Shown: positions 1 through 12,288 of the stretch, piece after piece
Numbering within the stretch: the first letter of the stretch is position 1
Layout: every line of letters starts with the position of its first letter
NCBI GenBank assembly: GCA_963693315.1
Contig: OY856188.1
Coordinates: 161,239,058-161,303,057 of the forward strand
Direction: 5' to 3'
Source: Diogma glabrata
Taxonomy: Eukaryota > Arthropoda > Insecta > Diptera > Cylindrotomidae
DNA: 64,000 nt
Translations under genes and position numbers: made by a program
Notes under the pieces: model-generated
Databases searched by the model: none
The model's input: the letters and a program-made list of their open reading frames with translations, nothing else
What the model was told of the DNA's origin: nothing

Positions 1-381
1 AGAATGTCTCACCCGTGTAAATCCTCCTTTCTGATGCGAACTACCGAACGAAAACAAAAACAACGAAAAAAACGAAACGTGACCCTGTGTAGCTTGTGAA
101 TTAAAAAAAAATTGTGATGATATTGCAAAAATGATTATAATAATTCAGTCCATGTTTAACTTTAAAAAAAATCATTGATGGATAAAAAGTTTGGTTGTCG
201 AAAAGAACATATTTTATTTTAAAATTTCAAAAAAAGATCAATGTTAACTTAGTATTGCAATGTCTTAAAAAAAAAGAAAAGAAGAATGTCGACTTCAAAA
301 CAATAATTTAATAAAAGTTATAAAACTTTAAAATCAATAATTTATTCGGTTCGCGCTCGAGAATAAAACATTAAATATTTG

Positions 382-629
382 TTCGAATTAAATAAAATAT
401 ATAAAAAAAGGGAAAGAATTTTTTTGATTGTGATAGTCGAAGTAAGCAAATCTCATAGACTTTTAAGAAAAAAAAAAGAGAAAATATTATAAAATACTAT
501 TATAATAATAACTAACGAAGAAAAAAAAAATTTGTTTGAATTAAATAAAATATATAAAAAAAAGGGAAAGAATATTTTTAATTGTGATAGTCGAAGTAAG
601 CAAATCTCATAGACTTTTAAGAAAAAAAA
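382..629. repeat. Direct duplication of a ~95 bp AT-rich block
   Basis: Two near-identical blocks at 382-478 and 536-629 share the run AAAGGGAAAGAAT, then GTGATAGTCGAAGTAAGCAAA and CTCATAGACTTTTAAG. They are about 154 bp apart. No coding potential is visible. The rest of 1-800 is AT-rich sequence in which I recognise nothing. Confidence 0.75.
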
Positions 630-799
630 TATTGCGACGCTGATACATAGGCTGACTTCACCACAGCTCTGGAAACATAGTGTTCTGGATATATAATGAG
701 CTAATATCCATAAAATACTTTAATTAAAAGCTAAGCAATATTATGGACTTCGTAGTTCTAATAATAAAAATATTAAAGCAGGCAGTAGTATCCCAACAA

Positions 800-3660
800 A
801 CATAAATTTTGTTGTACGAGAAAAAGTAAAAAAAAAATTTATCGGAAGTGACAAAGCGGAAGTTAGGATGCAGAACTGTTGTAAACCGTACTAAATGTGT
901 ATGTACCAAATTTTATCCAGTTCGATCATCAGGTACAGAAGTTATTGAGCTTCCAAAATAACAGGTGCTTGGAGGACCCCCTACCACTTTGTTCACTATC
1001 GCTAAAAACTAATCAATTCCTTGCCATACATATTTGCATCTTTTTGCAAAGTGTAATCAAAATTACTTAACGAACGAATGTTGTGTGCTTCCAACAAACA
1101 TTGAAACAATAAACAGGTGTTCGGGAGGACCCCACCACTTATCCCAATATTGTCCAAAAACAAGTCAATTCTTTGTCATTCAAGTCTTGATCTTTTTTCA
1201 AAGTGCCATTAAAATTGATTAATGAATGAAATCTGTATGCTCCCAACAAACTTTAAAAACAAAGTGTGAAAAGTCAGCAGTTGTATGGTAGCCCCCCGCC
1301 ACTTTGATCATTGTGTCCCAAAAGATGATAATTATCTTCTTACACTAATTGAACCGTTTCTATAAGTTTCATCATAATCACTTCATTATTGTAGGCTGTA
1401 GTGTGCATAAAGATACTGAAAAACAATTAAAAAAATTTTTTTTTACCGGAAGTAAAAACCGGAAGTTGGGATGCATAATTTTTGTAAATCATACTAAATG
1501 CTTATGTACAAAGTTTCATCCAATTTTATTATCAGGTACAGATGTTATAGAGCTTTAAAAAAACAGGTGTATGGGACACCCCCCACCACTTTGTTCACTA
1601 TCGCTCAAAAACTAATCAGTTCTTTGCCATACATGTTTGCATCTTTTTCCAAAGTGTCATCAAAATTCGTTCACGAACGAATGCTGTGTGCTCCCAACAA
1701 ACATTGAAAAAATGATGACACAGTAAACAGGTGTTCGGGAGACCCCGTACCACCTATCCCAATATTGTCCAAAAACTAATCAGTTCCTTGTCATTTAAGT
1801 TTACATCTTTTTCCAAAGCGTCATTAGAATTGATTAAAACCAGAAGTTGGAATGTAGAACTGTTGTAAACTGTACTAAATGCTCATGTACCAAGTTTCAT
1901 CCAATTCGATTATCAGGTACAGATGTTATTGAGCTTTCAAAAAAACAGGTGTATGGGACACCCCCCACCACTTTGTTCACTATCGCTCAAAAACTAATCA
2001 GTTCTTTGCCATACATGTTTGCATCTTTTTCCAAAGTGTCATCAAAATTCGTTCACGAACGAATGCTGTGTGCTCCCAACAAACATTGAAAAAAGTGTGA
2101 CACATTAAACAGGTGTTCGGGAGGATCCCCACCACTTATTCCAATATTTTCCAAAAACTAATCAGTTCTTTGTTACTTAAGTCTCCATCTTTTTCCAAAG
2201 TGCCATTAAAATAAATTAATGAATGAAGTCTGTATGCTCCCAACAAACTTAAAAAACAAAGTGTGAAAAGTCAGCATTTGTATGGTAGACCCCCCACCAC
2301 TTTGATCAATGTGTCCCAAAACATGATAATTATCTTTTCACACTAATTGGAATCCTATTCTATAAGTTTCATCATAATCACTTCATTATTGTAGGCTGTA
2401 GTGTGCATAAGGACACAGAAAAAACTTCAAAAAAGTACAAAAAAATTTTTTACCGGAAGTGAAAAACCAGAAATTGGGATGCAGAACTATTGTAAACCGT
2501 ACTACATACTCATGTACCAAGTTTCATCCAATTCGCTTATCAGGTACAGATGTTATAGAGCTTTAAAAAAACAGGTGCTCCAGGGACCCCCCACCACTTT
2601 GTTCACTATCGCTCAAAAGCTAATCAGTTCTTTGCCATACATGTTTGCATCTTTTTCCAAAGTGTCATCAAAATTCGTTCACGAACGAATGCTGTGTGCT
2701 CCCAACAAACATTGAAAAAAGTGTGACACATTAAACAGGTGTTCGGGAGGACCCCCACCACTTATTCCAATATTATCCAAAAACTAATCAGTTCTTTGTT
2801 ACTTAAGTCTCCATCTTTTTCCAAAGTGTCATTAAAATAAATTAATGAATGAAGTCTGTATGCTCCCAACAAACTTAAAAAACAAAGTGTGAAAAGTCAG
2901 CATTTGTATGGTAGACCCCCCACCATTTTGATAAATGTGTCCCAAAACATGATATTTATCTTTTCACACTAATTGGAACCCTATTCCATAAGTTTCATCA
3001 TAATCACTTCATTATTGTAGGCTGTAGTGTGCATAAAGACACTGAAAAAACTTCAAAAAAGTACAAAAAATTTTTTTTTACCGGAAGTGAAAAACCGGAA
3101 GTTGGGATGCAGAACTATTGTAAACCGTACTACATACTCATGTACCAAGTTTCATCCAATTCGCTTATCAGGTACAGATGTTATAGAGCTTTCAAGAAAA
3201 CAGGTGCTCTAGGGACCCCCCACCACTTTGTTCACTATCGCTCAAAAACTAATCAGTTCTTTGTCATACATGTTTGCATCTTTTTCCAAAGTGTCATCAA
3301 AATTCGTTCACGAACGAATGCTGTGTGCTCCCAACAAACATAAAAACTTTGTGGAAACAACCACCTGTTGTATGGTGGACCCCACATTTATCCAATGTGC
3401 TCCAAAAGCTGATAAAACCTTTCTCATGTTATTTAAAAGCTTTTAGCAACGTTTTATGAAAATCGATCGGTAATTGTAGGCTACAGTAGGGATAAAAACC
3501 TGAAAAAAAACTTTTTAACCGGAAGTGACAAACCGAAAGTTGGTATGCAGAAATATTGGAAACAGTACTTAAACCTTATATACGAAGTTTCAATAAGATC
3601 ATAGCCCGGGATCAGAAGTTATTCAAGATTTAAACTTAGAGGTGTTCGGGAGACCCCTCC
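800..3660. repeat. Satellite-like tandem array, units of ~600-630 bp
   Basis: Five full or shortened units and a last partial one follow each other. Landmarks recur in order in each unit: ACCGGAAGT (about 842, 1447, 2453, 3081, 3521), ATCAGGTACAGATGTTAT, TCGCTCAAAAACTAATCAGT (about 1603, 1983, 2609 and 3237), GAACGAATGCTGTGTGCTCC, and GTGTTCGGGAGACC. Most units are 605-630 bp apart. The units near 1847 and 3521 are shortened to about 400-440 bp. Several open frames recur at the same place in each unit, but they follow from the repetition and I do not call them genes. The array could be a satellite or internal repeats of an unrecognised element. Confidence 0.85.
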
Positions 3661-4259
3661 GCCATTTTGTCCAAATTTGAAATGAATCCAGATCTTCCAT
3701 TTTCAAGTGAACCTGTATCATTTGCCAAAGTTTCATCAAGATCCTATGCAGAAAACTTGAAACAGTTATATTTTTGGTATTTTTTATCCCACAGAAAACA
3801 AAATAAAACCAATTTTTGGTTAAGAAAAAACCTACGTTTTTGTCTGGAGTAGTTTTTTACGTATATTTGTTAGTTTTAGAGTTATTTTGAACAGAAGGTA
3901 CTTTCTTAGGAAATTTGAAAATTCATTTTTCATTATTATCAATTTTTTTCGGAAAATACGTATTCTAATCTAGCAAAACTTCTGGATCACATAGGTTACA
4001 CTAAAATACAGCTAGTTGTAAAGGGGCTAAGGTCAATATTAATTCTATTGGGAATGACTGAGATTTTAACGCTGAGTTTCTATTTTGAATTCGAGATGCT
4101 CGCATCGTAACTTGGTTTGTTTAATGCAAACGACTTGAACTAGTGCCCATTGTAAAGGTCTTTCCAATAATTAAAAAAGGTATGACAGTTTTGTCCGAAG
4201 AATGCATTGCTTTTCCGTTACTTAACGTTGAATTCTTCGAACCAAGTCGTTAAAAAAAT
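3661..4259. other. No recognisable feature
   Basis: AT-rich sequence after the tandem array. It has no credible open frame, terminal repeats or RNA gene. Confidence 0.5.
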
Positions 4260-4720
4260 GTCTCGTCATTGAGCCATAACTTGCTTCATTTTGGACCTAC
4301 AACCCTCATAAAAACAACAATCTCATCGTTTGTTTAAGTTTCATTTTTGTTGATTACCAAATTTTTGATAGAACGCTAAGTTTAAGAGTTATTTTCAAAA
4401 ACTATCAAGAACCATGCATTTTTCAACGAACAATATAAGTTTTCAATCGCGAATAACTCGAAAAATATCGATCTATCGAAAAAACGGTATACAAAATTTT
4501 ATACTTAAAATGTGTCCTTTTATTTATTTTTGGGGTCACTTTGAGTGAAAAATATTCCACCCTCGAGAAGTGGTGGAATCCATCCATGGTATGGTATGGC
4601 TATGCTACTTTCGTTCCTTGAGAAATTCCTAAACTACTCACCAAATTTCATGTTAATCGGACAAAGTTCAAAGAATTCGAAGCGGAAAACGTGTCTGTTC
4701 GTAAAACTCAACAAAGTCTC
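4260..4720 (+). repeat. Dispersed repeat fragment, second copy inverted at 57,057-57,330
   Basis: The stretch with TCGATCTATCGAAAAAACGG, followed by a GAGTGAAAAATATTCCACC motif, CTCGAGAAGTGGTGG and TTCGTTCCTTGAG, has a degraded reverse-complement counterpart near 57,060-57,330 (CCACCACTTCTCGGGGGTAG and AAGGAACAAAAGTGACAAAG). It is non-coding. It is probably a remnant of a non-autonomous element, but no ends were found. Confidence 0.5.
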
Positions 4721-5080
4721 TATAGTCTATATTAATGACAAATGTATACAGAAGTTAGACATAGCGTGTACATATTTTGCTACTCTTATAATACCATATT
4801 TTTATGTTATTATTAAATGAAGCTTTCTATAAATTTGAACTTAGCAATTCTGTTTCTTTTGAAATGGACTGCAATTTTATTTTTATGTATTTTGAAATCA
4901 CTATTAGAAAAATATCTTTTTGTATTTTATTTTATTTTATATTTATTTTAATTCATAGAAAACAATTAAACTTTTACACACTTATCCTTGACAAAATTCT
5001 GGAATATACTACGTATTATATATTTTTTTTCTTTTCTTTTAGTTTCAGTTTTTGTAGTTGTTTAGGGTGACCTGATTAAC
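4721..5080. other. AT-rich stretch, nothing recognised
   Basis: T-rich, low-complexity sequence between the dispersed repeat and the BEL/Pao terminus. Part of it may be the remains of the BEL/Pao 3' LTR on the minus strand, but no second LTR is present for comparison. Confidence 0.4.
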
Positions 5081-5118
5081 ATTAATTAACCGAATTTAGC
5101 ACAGTAAACTTTTAGTAC

Positions 5119-5140
5119 TGAACATACCGGCCTCCTTGAA
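5119..5140 (-). other. BEL/Pao polypurine tract and 3' LTR start
   Basis: On the minus strand AAGGAGGCCGG (5127-5137) is followed two bases later by TGTTCAG. It lies about 250 bp after the pol stop codon. A GGCCGG-ending purine tract followed by TGTT is what BEL/Pao elements commonly show at the 3' LTR junction. The LTR would run from about 5124 downwards. Its far end was not found. Confidence 0.45.
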
Positions 5141-5381
5141 ATGTATAAACTTCAAAACAAATTAGATACGACAAAACTAGTTTATTATTATAATTATTCT
5201 AAAGAATCAAAATTTTTTATTGCTTATTCTAGTATACAATAAAACTTTAATTTAGTTATTATTGCAATGAATTTAAATATCTAAGAAAATTGATAGAAAA
5301 CAAATCAATTATACTAATATAGTTTTAAAAAGTAGACACAATAATTTTACATTACAATAAAGAACATAGTGAATTCAAATC

Positions 5382-7920
5382 TCAATCGTCTGCAATGAAT
5401 GATTGTTCAATAGGCAGTACGCAAATTTTTGCAATAGCTCTTCTAAATATTCCATACTGAGTTTTGACGGTTACAACTCTAACTAGTTTGTCAGCCCCCG
5501 GATGTGTTTCACATATACGACCCATGACCCACTTCATCAGAGGAACAATATCCTCCTTCAACAAAACTAGAATTCCGGGTTTGACGTTCGATTTAACATT
5601 GATCCATTTTTGTCTTTGTTGTAACTCGAAAAAGTTTCATCGGACCATCGTTGCCAGAATTGCTGCAAAATATGTTGTAGTCTTTGGTATCTTGATAGAC
5701 GATTAAAATCAAGATGAGGTAATGATGGTTCCGGAACGGAATTGATAGGACATCCTATCAAAAAATGGTCAGGAGTAAGTGCTGAGTAATCTGAAGGATC
5801 ACTTGACAAGGGCGTTAATGGTCTTGAGTTCAGACAACATTCAATTTGAACCACTAACGTTGTCAATTCTTCAGTCGTACAAATATAATTACCGAGGCAA
5901 CGTTTAAGGTGATATTTTGTGCTTTTTACAGCGGCCTCCCACAAGCCACCGAAGTTTGGGGACCGTGGTGGTGTTGTTCTCCAATTGATTCTTTCTTCAG
6001 TATAGAATTTAAAAACTTCAACTTTGTGAAGTTCTGAATTAAAAAGCTGTTGAAGTTCAAGCAATTCTTCCTTTGCACCTACAAAGTTTGTTGCGTTATC
6101 AGTTCATACACTAGTGACTAGAACATCGACCACGACGTGAAATGAATCGCCTAAACGGAGCAATAAAGGCATTTGTTGAGAGATCATGAACTACCTCCAA
6201 ATGGGTTGCTTTCGTTGAAAAGCATATAAATAATGCAATGCATACCTTAGAAATAATTTTCGATCTAATTTTATAATTTACTTGGAAGGGTCCACAGTAA
6301 TCTATGCCGATATGTTGGAAAGCTCGAAAAGATTGTACCCTTTCGACGGGTAATCGACCCATTTGCTGATCAATCGATGGAGGTTTTGCTTTAAAACATA
6401 TTATGCATTCACGCACGGTTTTTCTACATATACCACGACCACCAATAATCCAAAACTTTTGTCTAATAAAACTTAACAGAGCTTGAGGTCCTGCATGTAA
6501 ATTTCGATAATGTTCGTTCCTTACCAAAAGTTGGGTAAAATAATGTGTTGATGGTAAAAGCATTTGATGAATTTGTCCATAGGAAAGAGCGGAACTGTGC
6601 AACCGGCCACCAACTTGTAAAATACCAGAAGAATCGAGAAACGGATTAAGATTTTTTATAAAACTGTTAGCCGATATGCAATCACCTTTTTTTAAAAGTT
6701 TTATTTCAGCTACAAACGAGTTTGTTGGAAGAAATTTAACTATGCCTTTAAGAGCTAAATCCATTTCTTCGGCTGATGTTCTCCGGTGCTACGATCTTCT
6801 CTGGATAGTTTAGTGTTTCGAGAAAAACGAAGACAAAGTGCTGATACACGTAGAAGTTTGTTATAATTTGAATACAATAGTAAGACATTTGATTTAGTAA
6901 GACATTTGATTTAGATAATTCGGGATCTTCATAATTAATATTTGCATTTTGATAAAGCGGCCATGTTTCTTGTGGCTCGGATAAAAAATATGGACCGTTC
7001 CACCACAATTCGTTAGTTGGCAATGTAGATGGCATCAAACCCCTGGAAACTATGTCTGCAGGATTCAATTTTGTGGGAGCATATTTCCACATAGAAATAT
7101 CCGTGAGATCTTCAATATGTGACACGCGGTGTGCAACAAAAGTTGCGAACTTTGATGGTTGAGATTTAATTCGACAAAGTGTTACTTCAGAATCACACCA
7201 TAAATTCACGTTATTAAATGGAACTTCCAGAGACTCTATAACTTTAGTATATAATTGCGCTAAAAGTAATGAGGCACACAGTTCAAGTCGTGGTATCGTT
7301 TGCTTCTTTAATGGGGCTAATTTTGATTCTGCACATAGCAATTGGCAATTGATAATACCACTTTTATCAATCGTGCGAATACAAACGCAACATCCGTATC
7401 CACTTTCGGAAGCGTCTCCGAATCCATGGAGTTCAACTGATAATGGATTCTCAAACGGATTTACACACCTTGGTACTTTGACGCAATTTAATGCTTTTAA
7501 TACGGATAAGAACCATTCGACATGAAGAGGCTCATTTAATGGGTCATCCCATTTGATTTCAGGAAATGACCATAATTTTTGCATAAAAAGTTTAGCAGTG
7601 AACACGACAGGTGCGCATAATCCTAGAGGATCGAACAATTGGGCTATCTGGGACAACACAGAACGTTTTGTGAAGACTAAGGTAGAAAAATCTAATTTAC
7701 TTAACCAAATTTGAATTGAATCTGTGTTGGAATCCCAAATAACTCCTAATGTAGACACAACATTGATATTATAACTTTCGTTTTTTTTAATTGCGTCCTT
7801 GTTGTTTAACATCCATTTTCTCAGCTCAAAGCCACCTTTTGCTAGCAAAGATGTTAAATTTTGCTTTATTTGAATTGCACCTTCAAGGTTATTTGCTCCA
7901 GTTAAACAGTCGTCAACATT
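5382..7920 (-). pseudogene. pol: BEL/Pao retrotransposon pol, 3' half (RT end, RNase H, integrase, C-terminal domain)
   Basis: This is the back half of a BEL/Pao polyprotein, which copies the element's RNA into DNA and integrates it. Reading down from 7,920, the frame opens in the reverse transcriptase active site, where the expected YVDD reads NVDD, followed by CLTGA. The Pao-type DPLGLCAPVVF motif and a domain with GFGDASESGYG follow at 7,848-6,748. The zinc-binding integrase head (HAGPQALL, CIICFKAKP) and core (GIDYCGPF) are at 6,764-6,111. The integrase end (RSPNFGGLWEAAVK) and the C-terminal domain (GRICETHPGADKLVRVV) finish at 5,382. Several frameshifts or stops separate the pieces, at about 6,750, 6,065-6,110 and 5,565. 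Gag, protease and most of RT are absent because the element is cut off at 7,920, where hAT sequence begins. Identification is secure and the gene is non-functional. Confidence 0.9.
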
Positions 7921-9190
7921 TTAATGTTTTAAACATTGTTTTAATAAAATGAATCAGCAATTTTTGTACCTTGCAATGATCACACATTGCATTTAGTCGG
8001 TGTAAATACTGTTTCTGGAAATGTTAGTGCTACCAGTTTCTTATATTTGATTGAAAATGTTTATAGTTTTTTCGTTCATTCACAATATCGTTGGAATAAA
8101 TTAAAAGAACAAATAACGGAAAAGACGAGTACATGTTGAAAAAAGCATCGGGAACGAGATGGGCAGCCAGACATGATTCAGTTAACGCATTACATTCTGA
8201 TTCATGTTATTTAAGGGGGGGGTATGGTTTTAAAGACGAAAAAAAAGCATATTTTTGAGATTTTTTTGCGGTGACATGAGTAATATAATTTTATTAAATT
8301 TAATTACATATTATTGTACAACTTTTGATCTCCAGAGGCGCCTTGAAAAAAAGTGGTTTTGCGGTGAACATCATAACTCGTTACCGGATCATCTGAATCA
8401 ACAAAATTGATATGCATTTTAAAGGTGATGTATTTTTCGAGGTAATCAGGAAGAGTTTTTTTTTCTATTTTTTGCAGCACTTAGAAGTGAAAAAAGCGAT
8501 TTTAGCTAAAAAAATCGCGATTAATTTGTTATTAAAAAATAGAAAAAAATGAAAAAAAAAAAAATAATCATCCTAATTACCTGTTGATTTATGTGAAGAA
8601 GTAATGTTCAAATTTTCAAAAGGATCGGTTCAGTAGATTTTGAGTTCTAATGTTCACGAACTTCAAAAATGACGTTTTCGGGAAAATCAGGTATCACGGC
8701 CGGTCGTTTGAAACACTGTAACTCCCTTAGTTTTACTCGGATTGACTTAAAATTTGTACACAATATTCTCGACATATTGTTCACTCAGAAAAAAAAAATA
8801 AAAAAAAAACAATAATTTCAAAACCATACCATATCGTTTGAAACGCTGTAACTTAGTTAGTTTTACTCGGATCGACTTAAAATTTGTACACAATATTCTC
8901 GACATATTGTTGATTAAAAAAAAAAAATAAAAAAAAATGCAAAAAAAATTATTTTAAAACCATACCATATCGTTTGAAACGCTGTAACTCCGTTAGTTTT
9001 ACTCGGATTGACTTAAAATTTGTACACATTATTCTCGACATATTGTTCACTCAGAAAAAAATTTAAAAAAAATGCAAAAACAGTAATTTTAAAACCATAC
9101 CACCCCCTTAAAAGTTTTGACTATCTTGAAATCGTTTACTACCGAGAAAAGCTTCAGTGTATAAAATAAAGCATTGGTAAAGGGTTTAAT
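7921..9190 (+). pseudogene. hAT (ZMYM1-like) transposase fragment, copy 1, split by a TTAA element
   Basis: Two short segments, 7,921-8,210 and 9,108-9,185, read as the middle of a ZMYM1/DUF4371-type hAT transposase: IFVPCNDHTLHLVG, then a partly frameshifted RWAARHDSVNAL region, then LKVLTILKSF. The matching part of the second copy lies at 24,060-24,400 (IFVPCSAHSLNLVG, TRWSPRYESVHALHS, LKVLHILKSF). The segments join without gap when the TTAA-flanked insert at 8,211-9,107 is removed. This piece stands upstream of an N-terminal piece, so it is either a separate copy or a partial duplication. It carries stops and frameshifts and is inactive. Confidence 0.75.
8211..9111. mobile_element. TTAA-flanked non-autonomous element (piggyBac/Kolobok-type target)
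   Basis: The element is 897 bp plus the duplicated TTAA at 8211-8214 and 9108-9111. The ends are inverted: GGGGGGGGTATGGTTTTAAA on the left, and TTTTAAAACCATACCACCCCC on the right. It encodes nothing. The right half holds three tandem copies of about 135 bp (starting near 8,703, 8,835 and 8,971), each running from TCGTTTGAAAC through CTCGACATATTGTT to AAAACCATACCA. Each repeat therefore ends in a copy of the terminal motif. Deleting the element and one TTAA restores an uninterrupted hAT reading frame across the site. TTAA duplications are known for piggyBac and Kolobok elements; which family mobilised this one cannot be told. Confidence 0.88.
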
Positions 9191-10192
9191 TTTTATTCAA
9201 ATGATCCAGGTTTGTGGCCAGTAGAATTCAATCAAACAATTTTACAAAATATTTGGATTAAGAAGGGTAATTGTATTAAACATTTCGTCGAAACAGTTAA
9301 CGTCATTTCGTATTATTTTCAAATGATCGTTTCTTAGGTGCCTGTGCGTGTCAAAACATAGATGCAATGAAAAATGCTGGAAAATATGGTCGAAAATTCA
9401 CTGAGTTTCATTTTTATAGAAAACTTCCAAATGCAACAAAAATTAAACGAGATTGGCTAATCTATTCACCGTCAGCCGAAGTAGGTTTTTGTTTTGTATG
9501 CCGTTTATTTGGTGATTTGAATGGGAAATCGCAAGCATTTTCATTAAAAGGATTCAATAATTGGAATAATTCATCACAAGGCATTTCGAAGCATGAAGAG
9601 TCTAAATATCACCTGACCAATGATTTTACATATAAAATACGTATCAAAAATGAACTTACTTTCGAGAAATCTTTTAATAATACAACTGAAATTGAAATGA
9701 GCTATTGGAAAAAAGTTTTATTGCGTGTTGTAGAGGTTGTGAAATTTCTTGCATTACGAAGACTTGCTTTTCGTGGTCACGATAAAATTTTAGGATCAAA
9801 ACACAATGGAAACTTTCTTGGATCTCTCGAAATATTTGGAAACTTTCTTGGATCTCTTGAATTATTGGCTAAATTTGATCCCTTTTTACAAGAACATATT
9901 TCTCGTTTTGGTAATAAAGGAAAATGTACACTCTTTTCATGTTTTAGGAAAAGCCTTCTTTTAAGCACAATTTGTAAAGAATTCATTCATTAGTGTCGAT
10001 TCCACTCAGAATGAGAGCCATACAGACCAGTTGTCTTTTGGTGTTCGATATGTTAAAAGTAATACCATTTGTGAACGATTTATTTCATTTATTGAAATCG
10101 AAGGTCATACATCGAATTATCTTTTTGACATCATTATGAAATTCCACAATAAAAACGAAATAAACATTGATAATTGTAGAGGCCAGTCATAT
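9186..10192 (+). pseudogene. hAT (ZMYM1-like) transposase, N-terminal half of copy 2
   Basis: This is the front of a ZMYM1/DUF4371-type hAT transposase. It begins with a DPGLWPVEF motif near 9,200. From 9,367 comes a TTF-type zinc-finger region (RKFTEFHF, KRDWLIYSPS, FCFVCRLFGD), then the DUF4371 start (GFNNWNNSSQGISKHEESKYH) and LALRRLAFRGHD. A 30-bp in-frame tandem duplication (9808-9837 and 9838-9867) repeats GNFLGSLE. A frameshift follows near 9,940, and the segment ends in CRGQSY at 10,192. There it is cut by the 13.8 kb insertion, and the frame resumes with DNAYN at 23,997. This family's transposase moves the element by cut-and-paste. This copy is broken by stops and insertions. Confidence 0.85.
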
Positions 10193-10480
10193 CCCAAGTA
10201 ACAATTTGAAGCTGCCGATACGTTGTTGCAGTAAAAATTTGCAGCTATTTAACTACAATAACTTCCTTAAAAAAAGGGAAAAACGTTTGGATTATGTTTT
10301 ATCAACATAATTATAGGTAAAATGGGGATTGTATTTTGGTTGCCATTACGTTTTAGCAAGATGCAACAGTAATTTTCTTGTGAAAGAAAAATTGCTTTTG
10401 AGACATCAATTTGATGTGTTTAATAATATTGCGTCTAAAACAACAAACTTGTAATAGTCACAATATGACTGTATAACAAG

Positions 10481-11259
10481 CAGAGTTTTAAACCGGAACC
10501 AAACCGTAAACTGAAAACCGTTATTAACCGAAATTTATAGCTGAACCGGAACGTAACCGAAACCGTAATATTTTATATGTAATGAACCGTAACCGGAACG
10601 AAAAAATCATTTTATTTACGGTTTGCAGTGAAAGAACAAAAAAAATATTCTAACAAAAAGCTGCTCATATATTATGAGTAAAAGGTTTTCATTTCGCATG
10701 TAAAATTAGCTATAGGTACTACATTTTTGGTTTATAATCTAGTCCAAAATTTATTACATTTTTTTAAAATACCATGAAACCATGCAGTAAATTTTGAGAG
10801 GCATATTGAACGGTGTCATAAAAAATAATTTGAAATTTTAAAATGTCTTAAAATATCAGCAAAAGCTTCATGTAAACGAAATCTGCCATCAAAGTTAAGC
10901 TCAAGTAGTGTAATGTCGCTTACTCCAACGTTATTATACATGAAATTTAAACCTCAAAACATTACGCTCACTATGTCTGAAAAACTTCTTACTGAAGCCT
11001 GTATTAAACTGGTTACAAAAAATGGTTGCTCGTTTAATTTTTTAGAATGTTCTAGATTCAATAATTACTGAAGTTGTTTCTTTTGAATTATTGCATAAGA
11101 CTACTGAAAATCCTTGATTTTGACATCGGAACTGAACCGGAACCGAACCGAAAACCGGAACGAAAAATAAACTAAGGAACCAAATCGAAAACCGGAACGA
11201 AATAATTGTCGGAACGAAACCGTAAACCGAAACGGAAAAAATTTCGGTTCGAAACTCTG
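10481..11259. mobile_element. Non-autonomous hAT element, 779 bp, 8-bp TSD ATAACAAG
   Basis: The ends CAGAGTTTTAAACCGGAACC and AATTTCGGTTCGAAACTCTG are imperfect inverted repeats. They are flanked by a perfect 8-bp duplication, ATAACAAG, at 10473-10480 and 11260-11267. Both subterminal regions are packed with AACCGGAAC/GAACCGAAACC repeats, probably transposase-binding motifs. No transposase is encoded. A CAG start and an 8-bp duplication are the hallmarks of hAT elements. Confidence 0.92.
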
Positions 11260-11490
11260 ATAACAAGTGAAATAGTTAAAAAAGAAAACATACTTTTAAA
11301 GCATCTAATCGGTTTTAATGGCTATTTCACTGTTCTAAAATCAGAATAGTTATTTTAAGGAAAACGGATTTTGAATAGCACTTAGGGCAGAAATAACTAA
11401 ACAACTTTTATTTTAGAAATGATTGTGGTGGCAACAATTTATTATAAATTATTTGTCAAATTAACTTTGAAATGCATAATTGTGTGTAGT

Positions 11491-12288
11491 TAGGGTGACC
11501 ATTTTTTTTCTAAGTTAAATCAGTACAAAATTTTCACGTTCCACAAAATTTTCAAATTGTCACGATTCCTTTGGAAAACACAGAGTTAGAATTTTTATCT
11601 ATTTTTCCGTGGGTGACTCCACATTTTAAAAATAAAAGCATTTTTTCGATGATAGCAAATGAGGATAAAGTGCGGTTAGCGTGGTAAAAAATTTTTTTTC
11701 TTCAGTTTTTTTTTTTAATTTTAATTGTTAAATAAAGCTCTGGCATCCACAACAGATTTACTGAATATTCTGTAAAAAAATTAATCTGATTGTTAATATT
11801 AGAAAGGATATAACATAGAGTTTTTAGAATAAATCACGCTAACTGCACTTTCCCCTTTTATGAACTTAGAATGTATTTTTGTCGATTTCTTATTTAATAA
11901 TTTCTAATAAGAATTATATTACTATCATAGAAAAAATTGTATTTCCTACGCAAGAAACATTTTACGTTCATGAAATTGCCCCACTCGGCGGTAACACGCC
12001 TCGTGAATAAATTTTCACTCACGAAATAGTAGCGTTTTCATCTCTTGATCAAATGTACTATTTTTCAAATAATTTTTATTAACAAGTTTGTTCCAAACGA
12101 CGACACGTATTGTTTTATTTCCTTATTTAAATTGAAGCTTAAAGTCAAATTTAACAATTTTCTTAAAAATCAGTACTTTCAGTACATAATTTTATAAATC
12201 AGTAAAAATCAGTACCGCATTAGTCCATCAGTACAGAAGCTAGAAAATCAGTACTGTACTGATAAATTCAGTACGAATGGTCACTCTA
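11491..12288. mobile_element. Non-autonomous hAT element, 798 bp, 8-bp TSD TGTGTAGT
   Basis: The inverted ends TAGGGTGACCATT and AATGGTCACTCTA are bordered by perfect 8-bp duplications TGTGTAGT (11483-11490 and 12289-12296). Repeated ATCAGTAC motifs fill the subterminal regions on both sides. No coding region is present. AGGGTGACCA ends are common in animal hAT elements. It sits in the same host element as the one at 10,481 but has unrelated ends. Confidence 0.92.

Noticed and set aside
1349..3446. Recurrent open frames in the tandem array (shared TTLFTIAQKLISSLPYMF segment)
   Set aside because: The frames recur because the DNA repeats. They differ in length and start between units and overlap other frames, with no family resemblance.
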